From: Arthrobacter sp. 35W
GTDB taxonomy: Bacteria; Actinomycetota; Actinomycetes; Actinomycetales; Micrococcaceae
Reading direction: 5' to 3'
Assembly (NCBI RefSeq): GCF_000482545.1
Contig: NZ_KI519455.1
Coordinates: 1,301,247 to 1,365,246, forward strand
DNA: 64,000 bases
Positions within the stretch are counted from its first letter, which is position 1. Every line of letters starts with the position of its first letter. The translations under genes were made by a program, and so were the position numbers. Below, one piece after another: positions 50,666-58,940 of this stretch. The notes under the pieces were generated by a model. That model saw nothing but the letters and a program-made list of their open reading frames with translations. It was not told the DNA's origin and made no database searches.

Positions 50666-51739
50666 TTAGAGCTGGTTGCCCATCTTGAAGCCGCGCTCCT
50701 CGCCCGGCTCGCGGGTGTAGGAGAAGCCGTCGGCGCCCACGGTCACTGCCATCTCGGACGATTCGGTGCGCTTGATGACGGGCTGGGGGTTGCCGTCCAG
50801 GTCCAGGACCAGGGAGGCCTCGGTGTACCAGGACGGGACAACGGGGTTGCCCCACCAGTCACGGCGCTGGTTGTCGTGCACGTCCCAGGTGATGATGGGG
50901 TTGTCCGGGTCGCCGGTGTAGTAGTCCTGGGTGTAGATCTCCACGCGGTGGTTGTCCGGGTCCAGGATGTACAGGTAGAACGCGTTGGAGACGCCGTGGC
51001 GGCCGGGGCCGCGCTCGATCCGGTCGGAGATGCGCAGGGCGCCCATCTTGTCGCAGATCTGGATGATGTTGTGCTTCTCGTGCGTGGCAAAGGCGACGTG
51101 GTGCATGCGGGGTCCGTCGCCGCCGGTCAGGGCGGTGTCGTGCACGGTCTGCTTGCGGTGCATCCAGGCGGCGTAGGTGACGCCGTCGGAGTCCTTGATG
51201 TCCTCCGAGACGCGGAAGCCCAGGTCCTCCAGGTACTTCCGGCCCTTGGGCACGTCGGGGGTGACCTGGTTGAAGTGGTCCAGGCGGACCAGCTCGCCGG
51301 CGTTGTAGAGGTCGTAGCGCTGGGTCAGGCGCTCCACGTGCTCGGTCTCGTAGAAGAATTCGTAGGGGAAGCCCAGCGGGTCCTCCACGCGCACGGCATC
51401 GCCGATGCCCTTGACGAAGCCGTCCTTGCGGCGCTCGGTGCGGCAGCCCAGCTCCTTGTAGTAGGCCTCGGCGGCGTCCACCTCGGCCGGGGATTTCACG
51501 CGAAACGCGGCGACGGCGACGGCGGCCACGGGGCCCTTGCGCAGCACCAGGTTGTGGTGGATGAACTCCTCCAGGGAGCGCAGGTAGATGGTGTCCCCGT
51601 CCTCCTCGGTGACATGCAGGCCGAGGACATCCACGTAGAACTCGCGGGAATTGGACAGGTCGGTGACCACCAGCTCCATGTAGGCGCAGCGGACGATGTC
51701 CGGTGCCGGAACGGTGGGGGTGGGGATGAAGTTGGTCAT
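50666..51739 (-). CDS. hpaD: Homoprotocatechuate 2,3-dioxygenase (MndD type)
   Basis: The 357-residue extradiol dioxygenase has metal ligands at His155 (LDHF), His214 (RMHH) and Glu267 (RVEIYT), the same numbers as in the Arthrobacter globiformis Mn enzyme. It opens the ring of 3,4-dihydroxyphenylacetate next to the diol, giving 5-carboxymethyl-2-hydroxymuconate semialdehyde. Whether Mn(II) or Fe(II) is bound cannot be read from the sequence. The ATG at 51739 is chosen because of GGAG upstream; an ATG six codons before it is less likely. It is in the middle of the hpa operon. Confidence 0.95.
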   Translation of the reverse strand: MTNFIPTPTVPAPDIVRCAYMELVVTDLSNSREFYVDVLGLHVTEEDGDTIYLRSLEEFIHHNLVLRKGPVAAVAVAAFRVKSPAEVDAAEAYYKELGCRTERRKDGFVKGIGDAVRVEDPLGFPYEFFYETEHVERLTQRYDLYNAGELVRLDHFNQVTPDVPKGRKYLEDLGFRVSEDIKDSDGVTYAAWMHRKQTVHDTALTGGDGPRMHHVAFATHEKHNIIQICDKMGALRISDRIERGPGRHGVSNAFYLYILDPDNHRVEIYTQDYYTGDPDNPIITWDVHDNQRRDWWGNPVVPSWYTEASLVLDLDGNPQPVIKRTESSEMAVTVGADGFSYTREPGEERGFKMGNQL

Positions 51740-51774
51740 GGTGGGGTTCTCCTTCAACGGTGAAGTGATGTCAG

Positions 51775-53280
51775 CTAGCGGGTGGCGGAGGCGCCGAATT
51801 TGGGGGTGTGCACGGTGCCCAGGGTGATGTGGACGGCCTGCTGGTCGGTGTAGAAATCGATGGAGCGGTAGCCGCCCTCGTGGCCCAGCCCGGAGGCCTT
51901 GACGCCGCCGAAGGGCGTGCGCAGGTCGCGGACGTTGTGGCTGTTCAGCCAGACCATGCCGGCCTCGACGTCCTGGGCGAAGTTGTGCGCGCGGGTCAGG
52001 TCCTGGGTCCAGATGTAGGCGGCCAGGCCGTACTTGACGCCGTTGGCCAGGGCCAGCGCCTCCTCATCGGAGTCGAAGGGGGTGATCGCGACGACGGGGC
52101 CGAAGATCTCCTCCTGGAAGATCCGCGCGTCGGGCTTCACATCGGCAAACACGGTGGGGGCGACGTAGTTGCCGGTCTCCAGCCCCTCCGGGCGCCCGCC
52201 GCCGGCCAGCAGCCGGCCCTCGGACTTGCCGATCTCCACGTAGGACATCACCTTGTCGTAGTGCTCCGGGTGGACCAGCGCACCCACCTCGGTGGCCGGG
52301 TCGTGGGGATCGCCGACAATGATGTTCTTCGCCCGGGCGGCGTACTTCTCGCAGAATTCGTCGTAGATGCCGCGCTCCACCAGGATCCGGGAGCCCGCGG
52401 TGCAGCGCTCGCCGTTGAGCGAGAAAACGCCGAACAGGGCCGAGTCGATGGCGGCGTCCAGATCGGCGTCGGCGAACACGACGCAGGGGCTCTTGCCGCC
52501 GAGCTCCATGGACAGGCCCTTGAGGTTGGCCGCGGCGTTGCGGAAGATGGTCTGCCCCGTGGTGGTCTCGCCGGTGAAGGAGATCAGCGGCACGTCGGGG
52601 TGCTTGACCAGGGCGTCGCCGGCCTCCTCACCCAGGCCGTTGACCAGGTTGAAGACGCCGTCGGGCAGGCCGGCCTCCTTGAAGATGGTGGCCCAGAGGG
52701 AGGCCGAGAGCGGGGTGAACTCGGCGGGCTTGAGCACCACGGTGTTGCCGGTAGCCAGCGCCGGGGCCAGCTTCCAGGATTCCAGCATGAACGGAGTGTT
52801 CCACGGCGTGATCAGGCCGGCGACGCCGATCGGCTTGCGGTTGACGTAGTTGATCTGCGCGCCGGGGACCTTCATGGCGTCGTCGAACTGGGCCACGATC
52901 AGGTCCGCGAAGAAGCGGAAGTTCTCCGCCGCGCGCAGCGCCTGGCCGCGGGCCTGGGTGATCGGCAGGCCGGAATCGAAGGTCTCCAGCTCGGCCAGCC
53001 GCGCCTCCTGGGCCTCGACGGCGTCGGCGATCCTGTTCAGCACGCGGGCCCGTTCGCGCGGCTTCATCCGCGGCCAGGGGCCCTTGGTGAAGGCCTCGCG
53101 GGCGGCGGCCACGGCGAGGTCGATGTCCTCTTTCTGGCCGGCGGCCGCGGTGGCATAGGTGGTGTTGGAGACCGGATCCAGCACGTCGAAGGTTTTGCCG
53201 CTGACGGAATCGACAAACTTGCCGTTGATGTAGTGCTGGATCCGGGTGGGGAGGTTTTCGGGAATGTAATGCTCAGCCAT
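51775..53280 (-). CDS. hpaE: 5-carboxymethyl-2-hydroxymuconate semialdehyde dehydrogenase (HpaE)
   Basis: The 501-residue aldehyde dehydrogenase has PWNTPFMLESWKLAPAL, SFTGETTTGQ, SMELGGKSPCVVF with the general base Glu, and NGERCTAGSRI with the nucleophile Cys. It oxidises the ring-cleavage aldehyde with NAD to 5-carboxymethyl-2-hydroxymuconate. AAAGGAC lies about 7 nt before the ATG. It is directly upstream of hpaD, 35 bp apart, in pathway order. Confidence 0.92.
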   Translation of the reverse strand: MAEHYIPENLPTRIQHYINGKFVDSVSGKTFDVLDPVSNTTYATAAAGQKEDIDLAVAAAREAFTKGPWPRMKPRERARVLNRIADAVEAQEARLAELETFDSGLPITQARGQALRAAENFRFFADLIVAQFDDAMKVPGAQINYVNRKPIGVAGLITPWNTPFMLESWKLAPALATGNTVVLKPAEFTPLSASLWATIFKEAGLPDGVFNLVNGLGEEAGDALVKHPDVPLISFTGETTTGQTIFRNAAANLKGLSMELGGKSPCVVFADADLDAAIDSALFGVFSLNGERCTAGSRILVERGIYDEFCEKYAARAKNIIVGDPHDPATEVGALVHPEHYDKVMSYVEIGKSEGRLLAGGGRPEGLETGNYVAPTVFADVKPDARIFQEEIFGPVVAITPFDSDEEALALANGVKYGLAAYIWTQDLTRAHNFAQDVEAGMVWLNSHNVRDLRTPFGGVKASGLGHEGGYRSIDFYTDQQAVHITLGTVHTPKFGASATR

Positions 53281-53327
53281 GGAAGAAGTCCTTTGCATCG
53301 AAAGCGGAAGGGAATCGTGGGAGGGGT

Positions 53328-54014
53328 CTAGTTGAGTCCGGCCAGGGAGGCCGGGGCGTCGTGGCGGCTGTGCGCCAGATAGGCCTCGAGGGTGGCGGCG
53401 CGGTGGGCACGGGCGGCGCGTTCTACGTCGTCGGCCGGGGCGTGGTTTTCCAGCAGGACCAGCAGCGCCTCGTGTTCGGCCACCGATTCCCTGGCCCGGC
53501 CGGGCACATAGGAGAAGGTGGAGGAGCGCAGGGCCTTGAGCCGGTTCCAGCCGCGGTGCACCAGGTCCAGGATGTGCGGGTTGGGGCAGCTTTCGAAGAG
53601 CACGCTGTGGAACGCCGCGTTGAGTTCGGTGAACCGGACGGGGTCGAAGTCCACCAGGCACTCGCGCATCCGGGTGTTGATGGCCCGGGCCCGCTCGATG
53701 TCTGCCGCGCCGATCAACGGGGCAGCCAGCGCCGTCGCGGCGCCCTCCACAATGCTCAACGTCTGCATGGTGTAGAGGTACTCGGTGGGGTCGATGCCTG
53801 CCACTGTGGCGCCCACATTGCGCTCGAAGGTGACAAAGCTTTCGGCCTCCAGCCGGCGGATGGCCTCGCGGACCGGCACCACGCTGAAGCCCAGGTCATC
53901 GGCCAGTTTGGCCAGCACCAGGCGGTAGCCGGGGGAGTAGTCCCCGTTGAGGATCTTGTCCTTGATGGCCGCGTAGGCCTGCTCGGACTTGCTGGCGGCG
54001 CCTTGGATGCTCAT
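53328..54014 (-). CDS. GntR-family regulator with FCD domain
   Basis: The 228-residue protein has an N-terminal GntR winged HTH (AYAAIKDKILNGDYSPGYRL, VPVREAIRRLEAESFV) and a C-terminal FCD helical domain with the metal-site pattern around FTELNAAFHSVLFESCPN and SVAEHEALLVLLE. FCD regulators bind organic acids. It overlaps the fusion gene upstream by four bases, so it is expressed with the operon it probably controls. The palindrome ATCGTATACGAT at the operon promoter fits the FCD operator form and may give autoregulation. Confidence 0.9.
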   Translation of the reverse strand: MSIQGAASKSEQAYAAIKDKILNGDYSPGYRLVLAKLADDLGFSVVPVREAIRRLEAESFVTFERNVGATVAGIDPTEYLYTMQTLSIVEGAATALAAPLIGAADIERARAINTRMRECLVDFDPVRFTELNAAFHSVLFESCPNPHILDLVHRGWNRLKALRSSTFSYVPGRARESVAEHEALLVLLENHAPADDVERAARAHRAATLEAYLAHSRHDAPASLAGLN

Positions 54015-55567
54015 GGCCGGGCCTCTTCCGCAGGGTCGTTTGCGTAGTCGGGCAGCGGGTGGATGGTGGCCCACTCCCTGTACTTCTCGGCCCAGGCGGC
54101 GTTCATCGGGTAGAGCCCGTCCACGCTGTGCCCGGCGGCCACCATCTCGGCGATGTACGTTTCCTCATGCTCCTGGGCGATGGAATCGTTGGCCAGCTCG
54201 TCCGCCATGGCCGGCGGGATCACGAGGATGCCGTCGGCGTCGGCCACGATGATGTCCCCGGGTTGGACGGTGGTGCCGCCGCAGGCGATGGTCAGGTCCA
54301 CGTCCCAGGGGATGTGGCGCCGGCCCAGCACGGCGGGGTGGGCGTTGGCGAAGTAGGTGGGCATCTCCAGGCCGGCGACGGCGGTGAGGTCGCGGACGCC
54401 GCCGTCGGTGATGATCGCCGCCGCACCCTTGACCTGGGCGCGCAGGGCGAGGATATCGCCCACGGTGCCGGTTCCCTTTTCGCCGCGGGCCTCCATCACC
54501 AGGATCTCGCCCTCGTTCAGCGAGTCGATGGCGCGCTTTTGGGCGTTGAAGCCGCCGCCGCGGGTCTTGAACAGGTCCTCGCGGTTGGGCACATAGCGCA
54601 GGGTGCGGGCCAGGCCCACCACGGAGCGGTCCGGGCGGGTGGACTGCAGGCCGTCGATGCTGACGTTGTCCAGGCCGCGCTTGCGCAGCTGGGCGCTGAG
54701 CGTGGCGGTGGCGACGCCGGCCAGCCTGGCCTTCAGGGCAGGGTCCAGGGTGCCGTCGGCCGTCAGCCACTGCGCCTGCGGCGCTGCCGGGGCCAAGACG
54801 CCGTTGTTCAGTGCACCTGCGGCGCGCGCAACCTCCTCGGAACCGTAGGCATCCACGACGTCGGCCTCGGTGGAGCGGGGGACGTTGCCGAACTCCGCCA
54901 TCTCGATGGTGCCCTGCGTGACGGTGGTCCGCAGCCGTCCGGTGGCCAGGCCCGCGGCCGGGGAATCCACCTCGACCTCGACAACGTCGCCGGGGACGGC
55001 CACGGAGGATCCGGCCGGGGTGCCGGTGAGGATGACGTCGCCGGGTTCCAGGGTCATCAGCTGGGACAGGTCCGCAATGATCTGGGCGAACGGAAAGATC
55101 AGGCCACCGGTGGTGTCGTCCTGGACCAGCGAGCCATTGATCCAGGTCCGCACGCGCAGGGCATCCGGGGCCACCTGGGCGGCCGGGATCAGGGCCGGGC
55201 CCAGGGGGGTGAAGCCGTCGCCGCCCTTGGACCGGACGTTTGAGCCCTTGTCCGCGTACTTGAGGTCGTAGACGCCCAAGTCATTGCTGGCGGTCACGAA
55301 GCCCACATAGCTCCAGGCATCCTCCGGGCTGACCCGGCGGGCGGCGGTGCCGATCACCAGGGCCACCTCGCCCTCGAAGGCCAGCAGCTCGCAGCCGGCC
55401 GGCCGTTCCACGGTTCCACCGCTCAGGCTCAAGGAGGAGGAGGGCTTGAGGAAGTAGGAGGGCAGAGCGGGCGTGCGGCCGCGCTGGTCGGCCCGGCTCC
55501 AGTAGGCCACGTGGACGGCCAGGACCTTGCCGGCGGCGCCGATGGTGCCTTCATCAACCTGTTGCAT
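54011..55567 (-). CDS. FAH-domain/RraA-domain fusion, HpaG-like isomerase/decarboxylase
   Basis: The 518-residue protein joins two families. Residues 20-235 are a fumarylacetoacetate-hydrolase domain: ELLAFEGEVALVIGTAARRV, GFVTASNDLGVYDLKYADKG and PGDVILTGTPAGS. Residues 265-490 are an RraA-like domain: KRGLDNVSIDGL, GTVGDILALRAQVKGAAAII and TDGGVRDL with the Arg-Asp of the metal pocket. FAH proteins of this pathway isomerise 5-carboxymethyl-2-hydroxymuconate and decarboxylate the product. RraA relatives act as aldolases or oxaloacetate decarboxylases. No separate hpaF is present, so one protein may do both steps; this is inferred. ATG at 55567 has AGGAGA upstream. Confidence 0.85.
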   Translation of the reverse strand: MQQVDEGTIGAAGKVLAVHVAYWSRADQRGRTPALPSYFLKPSSSLSLSGGTVERPAGCELLAFEGEVALVIGTAARRVSPEDAWSYVGFVTASNDLGVYDLKYADKGSNVRSKGGDGFTPLGPALIPAAQVAPDALRVRTWINGSLVQDDTTGGLIFPFAQIIADLSQLMTLEPGDVILTGTPAGSSVAVPGDVVEVEVDSPAAGLATGRLRTTVTQGTIEMAEFGNVPRSTEADVVDAYGSEEVARAAGALNNGVLAPAAPQAQWLTADGTLDPALKARLAGVATATLSAQLRKRGLDNVSIDGLQSTRPDRSVVGLARTLRYVPNREDLFKTRGGGFNAQKRAIDSLNEGEILVMEARGEKGTGTVGDILALRAQVKGAAAIITDGGVRDLTAVAGLEMPTYFANAHPAVLGRRHIPWDVDLTIACGGTTVQPGDIIVADADGILVIPPAMADELANDSIAQEHEETYIAEMVAAGHSVDGLYPMNAAWAEKYREWATIHPLPDYANDPAEEARP

Positions 55568-55592
55568 GCGTCTCTCCTGAATCACGTACGAA

Positions 55593-55604
55593 ATCGTATA
55601 CGAT
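55593..55604. promoter_or_regulatory. FCD-type operator palindrome at the hpa promoter
   Basis: ATCGTATACGAT is a perfect 12-bp palindrome, 26 bp before the first gene of the homoprotocatechuate operon. It fits the GT-N(2-3)-AC form bound by FCD-class GntR proteins, and such a gene is second in this operon. It lies in the 64-bp gap (55568-55631) with no other feature. Confidence 0.7.
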
Positions 55605-55631
55605 CAGTATGTGAGCTGACGCACTGGGGTG

Positions 55632-57071
55632 TCAAGGGGTCCCCGGCCGGGCCCAACCCGGGGTGCTCCGCCGTCGGAAGATCGCGGCAAAAGCTATGAG
55701 CACGACGGCGGCGCCCAGACCCAGCCGCGCCACCAGCTGACCGTACGGCTCGGCGCCGGTGAAGTACATCATGGCCAGCACCGGGGCGATGGCGGTGAAC
55801 TCATAGCGCCGGCCCAGCACCACGAACGGCAGGAGCAGCAGGGCATACCAGGGGTAGCTGGGTGAGACGATCAGCAGCGTCCCGCCAACCATCAGCACCT
55901 GCCCGTCCCAAGGCCGGGCGGCGTCGGTGGTCCGCCAAACGTACAGGGCCAGGCAGAGCAGCAGCACCACTGCCGCCGGTGCCGCCCAGCTGGTGGGGAG
56001 CACCAGTTTCAGCAGCGTGAACCGCGGGCTGTCAGCGCCGTCGTACCCCTCCGACTTGAGATACGTCGGCAGATAGCCCAGCACGGCCCAGCCACTGGCC
56101 AGGACGTACGGAACATACGACACGGCAAAGGTGGCCACGGCCGCAGCCACAAAGCGGACGGGCCGGCGGTGCAGCAGGGCCGGGGCGCTGATCACTGGGA
56201 TCAGTTTGGTGGCCACCGCGGCACCGAACGCCATCCCGGACACGAGCACCCGGCCTTGGACCAGCAGCAGTGCCGCGGCCAGCGCCAGAGCCGCTCCCAG
56301 GGCGTCCACATGGGCGCCGTTGATGGCTTCAAGGGCCACCAGCGGAGACCATGCCCACCACACTGCCTGGTGTGCCGGCCGCCCGGTGCGGCGCAGGAAC
56401 GCCAGCAGTGCCACAGTGACGGCCAGACTCAGCAGCAGCCCGGCCAACTGGAAGGCGATGAACCCCACGTCGGCACCGGAGAGCAGACGGACGGCCAGGA
56501 AGTAGAGCTCCGCCACGGCCGGGTAGACCGTGGGCACGGTGGGCCTGTTGATGGCCGTGCACAGGGTGCCGCCGCCGCGCATGTTGGTGGTGGCCTCGGT
56601 GCCGGTAGGGAAGGGATTGGTGTTGCAGGTGCCGTCCGCCCCCGCATCCTGGAACAGCCACGCCGGCCGCAGCTGCCGCAGCGCCTCGTCCGCCGGAACG
56701 TGGGCGTAGGGGGAAATGCCTGCCTTCTGCACGATGCCGTCCCATGCATAGCGGGCGGAGTCGTTGCTGGTTGCGGGAGGAGCCGAGATGGCCGCGGTTC
56801 CCAGCAGCAGCGAGCCCAGCAGTACGACGGCGGCCGCATGCCGGGCAGGAATCCTCCGCGCCGCCAGCGCCGCGGGGAGGAAGAGGGCCCAGGCGGCAAG
56901 TGTTCCGATGGGGGAGATCCACTCCGCCGACGGATCGTTGGAGACCATCCACCAGATGACACCCGCCAGCACTGCCACAAGGGCCAGCGCCGACACCGTG
57001 GCTGCGCCACCCCCGTGCTCCGGCCCGGGCAGCCTGCGTCGATGCGCGGGGTCTGGTGTTGAATCGCTCAC
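55632..57071 (-). CDS. GT-C glycosyltransferase, polyprenol-phosphate-mannose-dependent type
   Basis: The 479-residue integral membrane protein has about 12 helices and GT87/GT-C traits: DSARYAWDGIVQKAGISPYA in the first periplasmic loop with an acidic Asp, YPAVAELYFLAVRLLSG and a late WYALLLLPFVVLGRRYEF. Actinobacterial members add mannose or a similar sugar from a lipid carrier to envelope glycans. The GTG at 57071 has AGGA upstream; longer versions would start in sequence without a hydrophobic lead. It diverges from the molybdoenzyme gene. Confidence 0.82.
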   Translation of the reverse strand: MSDSTPDPAHRRRLPGPEHGGGAATVSALALVAVLAGVIWWMVSNDPSAEWISPIGTLAAWALFLPAALAARRIPARHAAAVVLLGSLLLGTAAISAPPATSNDSARYAWDGIVQKAGISPYAHVPADEALRQLRPAWLFQDAGADGTCNTNPFPTGTEATTNMRGGGTLCTAINRPTVPTVYPAVAELYFLAVRLLSGADVGFIAFQLAGLLLSLAVTVALLAFLRRTGRPAHQAVWWAWSPLVALEAINGAHVDALGAALALAAALLLVQGRVLVSGMAFGAAVATKLIPVISAPALLHRRPVRFVAAAVATFAVSYVPYVLASGWAVLGYLPTYLKSEGYDGADSPRFTLLKLVLPTSWAAPAAVVLLLCLALYVWRTTDAARPWDGQVLMVGGTLLIVSPSYPWYALLLLPFVVLGRRYEFTAIAPVLAMMYFTGAEPYGQLVARLGLGAAVVLIAFAAIFRRRSTPGWARPGTP

Positions 57072-57183
57072 CCCTTGATCCTGCACCAGAAGACCGGCCC
57101 TGGGGGCGGAAAATCCTGGATGGTTCACCTTTCGTAAGGTCTGGCCCGGGACTGCGCGCACGCCCAGGTGGTCTGATCTGGGT

Positions 57184-58419
57184 ATGGACAGATTGACCAT
57201 TCTTCTCCAACAGCAGATGGACTCGGTGAGTGAGCGTTTCGCCTCGCCACTGCGCAGCAAACGGTTGACGGTGGTGCTGGGCCGCTGGCTCGCCCTTGCC
57301 TTCACGGTGTGCTTCGCCACGGGGCTGTTCAGCCACCTTTTGCAGGATCCGCCCGGGTGGATGCTGTTCCTTACGCGCCCCGAATGGCTGTATGGAGCCA
57401 CGCAGGGCATCCACGTCACCACCGGGATTGCGTCCATCCCGCTCCTGGCAGCCAAGCTGTGGTCCGTGTTCCCCGAACTGCTGCGCTGGCCGCCGTTGAA
57501 ATCCGTGGTGCACGGCTTGGAGCGGGCCTCGATCGCACTCTTTGTGGCCGCCTCCCTGGTGGAGGTAGCCATCGGACTGCTCAACACCTTCCAGTGGTAT
57601 CCGTGGACCTTTGGTTTCAAAGATGTCCACTATTGGCTGGCCTGGGTCGTCATTGGCTCGTTGGCGCTGCACATTGCCGTCAAACTGCCCCTGATCGCGG
57701 CGCATTGGAGCCGCAGGCAGGAAGCTGCCACCGCGGGCACCGCCAACGCGGGCACGGCCGCCCCGGGCGAAACGGCAGTGGACGGCGCAACGGTTTCGGC
57801 TGCCGTGCAGTCTCCACTGGGGCGTGGCTGGAGCCGCCGGGGCTTCCTGGCCGCGCTCGCCGCCGGCACTGGCGTCGTCGTGCTGACCATGGCCGGGCAG
57901 TCCTTCAACTGGCTGGCAGGCCTGAACCTCTTCGCCCCCCGCCGCATGGACACCGGTCCGCAGGGTGTGCCTGTCAATAGGACGGCAGCCCAGGCCGGTG
58001 TGGCGCAGGCCGCGATGGACCCGGACTGGGTGCTGACAGTGGCCTCGGGAGCGGTGCAGAAGACGTTCACGCTGGCGCAGCTGGCCGCATTGCCCCAGTT
58101 CAGCTATGGGCTGCCCATCGCCTGTGTGGAGGGGTGGAGCCAGGGCGCCCAGTGGCGCGGTGTCCGGATCCGGGACCTGATGGCCACGGTGGGTGCACCG
58201 GCGGACGCCGAACTGCAGATTTCCAGCCTGGAGAAGGGCGGCGTCTACGGCCGATCCTTCATGCCGGCCGCGTACAGCCAAGACGATCAAACACTGCTGG
58301 CGCTGGAACTCAACGGGGCGCCGTTGGACCTTGACCACGGCTTTCCGGCACGGATCATCGCGCCCGGCCGCCCGGGCGTGCTGCAGACCAAATGGGTGCA
58401 CAAAGTGGAGGTCATCTGA
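57184..58419 (+). CDS. Membrane molybdoenzyme: four-helix cytochrome b-like part, internal twin-arginine helix, sulfite-oxidase-type domain
   Basis: The 411-residue protein starts with about four helices carrying paired histidines (GIHVTTG, VHYWLAW, LALHIAVK), possibly heme ligands. A linker then leads to WSRRGFLAAL (Arg218-Arg219), a twin-arginine signal in front of a fifth helix. The remaining part is a sulfite-oxidase-type molybdopterin domain with Mo-ligand Cys314 in PIACVEGWS. The layout fuses MsrQ-like and MsrP-like parts. Sec would insert helices 1-4, and Tat would move the folded domain out, as known for actinobacterial Rieske proteins. The substrate is unknown. TGATG overlap couples it to the next gene. 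Confidence 0.82.
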   Translation: MDRLTILLQQQMDSVSERFASPLRSKRLTVVLGRWLALAFTVCFATGLFSHLLQDPPGWMLFLTRPEWLYGATQGIHVTTGIASIPLLAAKLWSVFPELLRWPPLKSVVHGLERASIALFVAASLVEVAIGLLNTFQWYPWTFGFKDVHYWLAWVVIGSLALHIAVKLPLIAAHWSRRQEAATAGTANAGTAAPGETAVDGATVSAAVQSPLGRGWSRRGFLAALAAGTGVVVLTMAGQSFNWLAGLNLFAPRRMDTGPQGVPVNRTAAQAGVAQAAMDPDWVLTVASGAVQKTFTLAQLAALPQFSYGLPIACVEGWSQGAQWRGVRIRDLMATVGAPADAELQISSLEKGGVYGRSFMPAAYSQDDQTLLALELNGAPLDLDHGFPARIIAPGRPGVLQTKWVHKVEVI

Positions 58420-58940
58420 TGCGATTGCCAGTGATGCTCCCGCCGGCGACGGCGGAGCGTGGAACCATGTGGTGGGTGCGGGCGGCCCTGGGGGCCTCGG
58501 GCACGGCCGCCCTTGGCTATGCGGTGTTTGGGTTCCTGGTCCACGTGCCCCTCGTCCAATTGCTAGGCCTGGCGGCCTGGCTTGCCGCGGCGCTGGTGGT
58601 CCACGACGGCGTGCTGGTGCCGTTGACAACGCTGGCCGGTGGCGGATTGTCGCGGCTGACGTACGGCCTGCGCCCCCTCCAGCAATGGATTGTGCGTGCA
58701 TCGCTCCTGATCGGGGCGCTGATGACCCTGGTGGCGGCACCACTGATCCGGGCCCAGCAGGTGCTCCAGCCGGACGGCCCGGAGAGCGGGCCCAACGACA
58801 CCGTCCTGCAGGGAGGCTATGCGCAGGCCCTGGGCATTTTTTGGCTCGTTCTGGTGGTGGCGGCCGCTGTGGCCGTGGCCGCCGTGGCCGCCGTCGGGCT
58901 CTACGCCCGGCGTTCCAGCGTCAGAAAAACCCGGCCCTGA
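58419..58940 (+). CDS. Hypothetical membrane protein
   Basis: The 173-residue protein has about four transmembrane segments and a short polar loop around QPDGPESGPNDTV. I recognise no family. Its ATG overlaps the molybdoenzyme stop as TGATG, so it is made with that protein and may be its membrane partner. Its last 40 bases overlap the 3' end of the convergent methyltransferase gene. An in-frame ATG 27 bases upstream lies inside the previous gene and is not favoured. Confidence 0.7.
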   Translation: MRLPVMLPPATAERGTMWWVRAALGASGTAALGYAVFGFLVHVPLVQLLGLAAWLAAALVVHDGVLVPLTTLAGGGLSRLTYGLRPLQQWIVRASLLIGALMTLVAAPLIRAQQVLQPDGPESGPNDTVLQGGYAQALGIFWLVLVVAAAVAVAAVAAVGLYARRSSVRKTRP

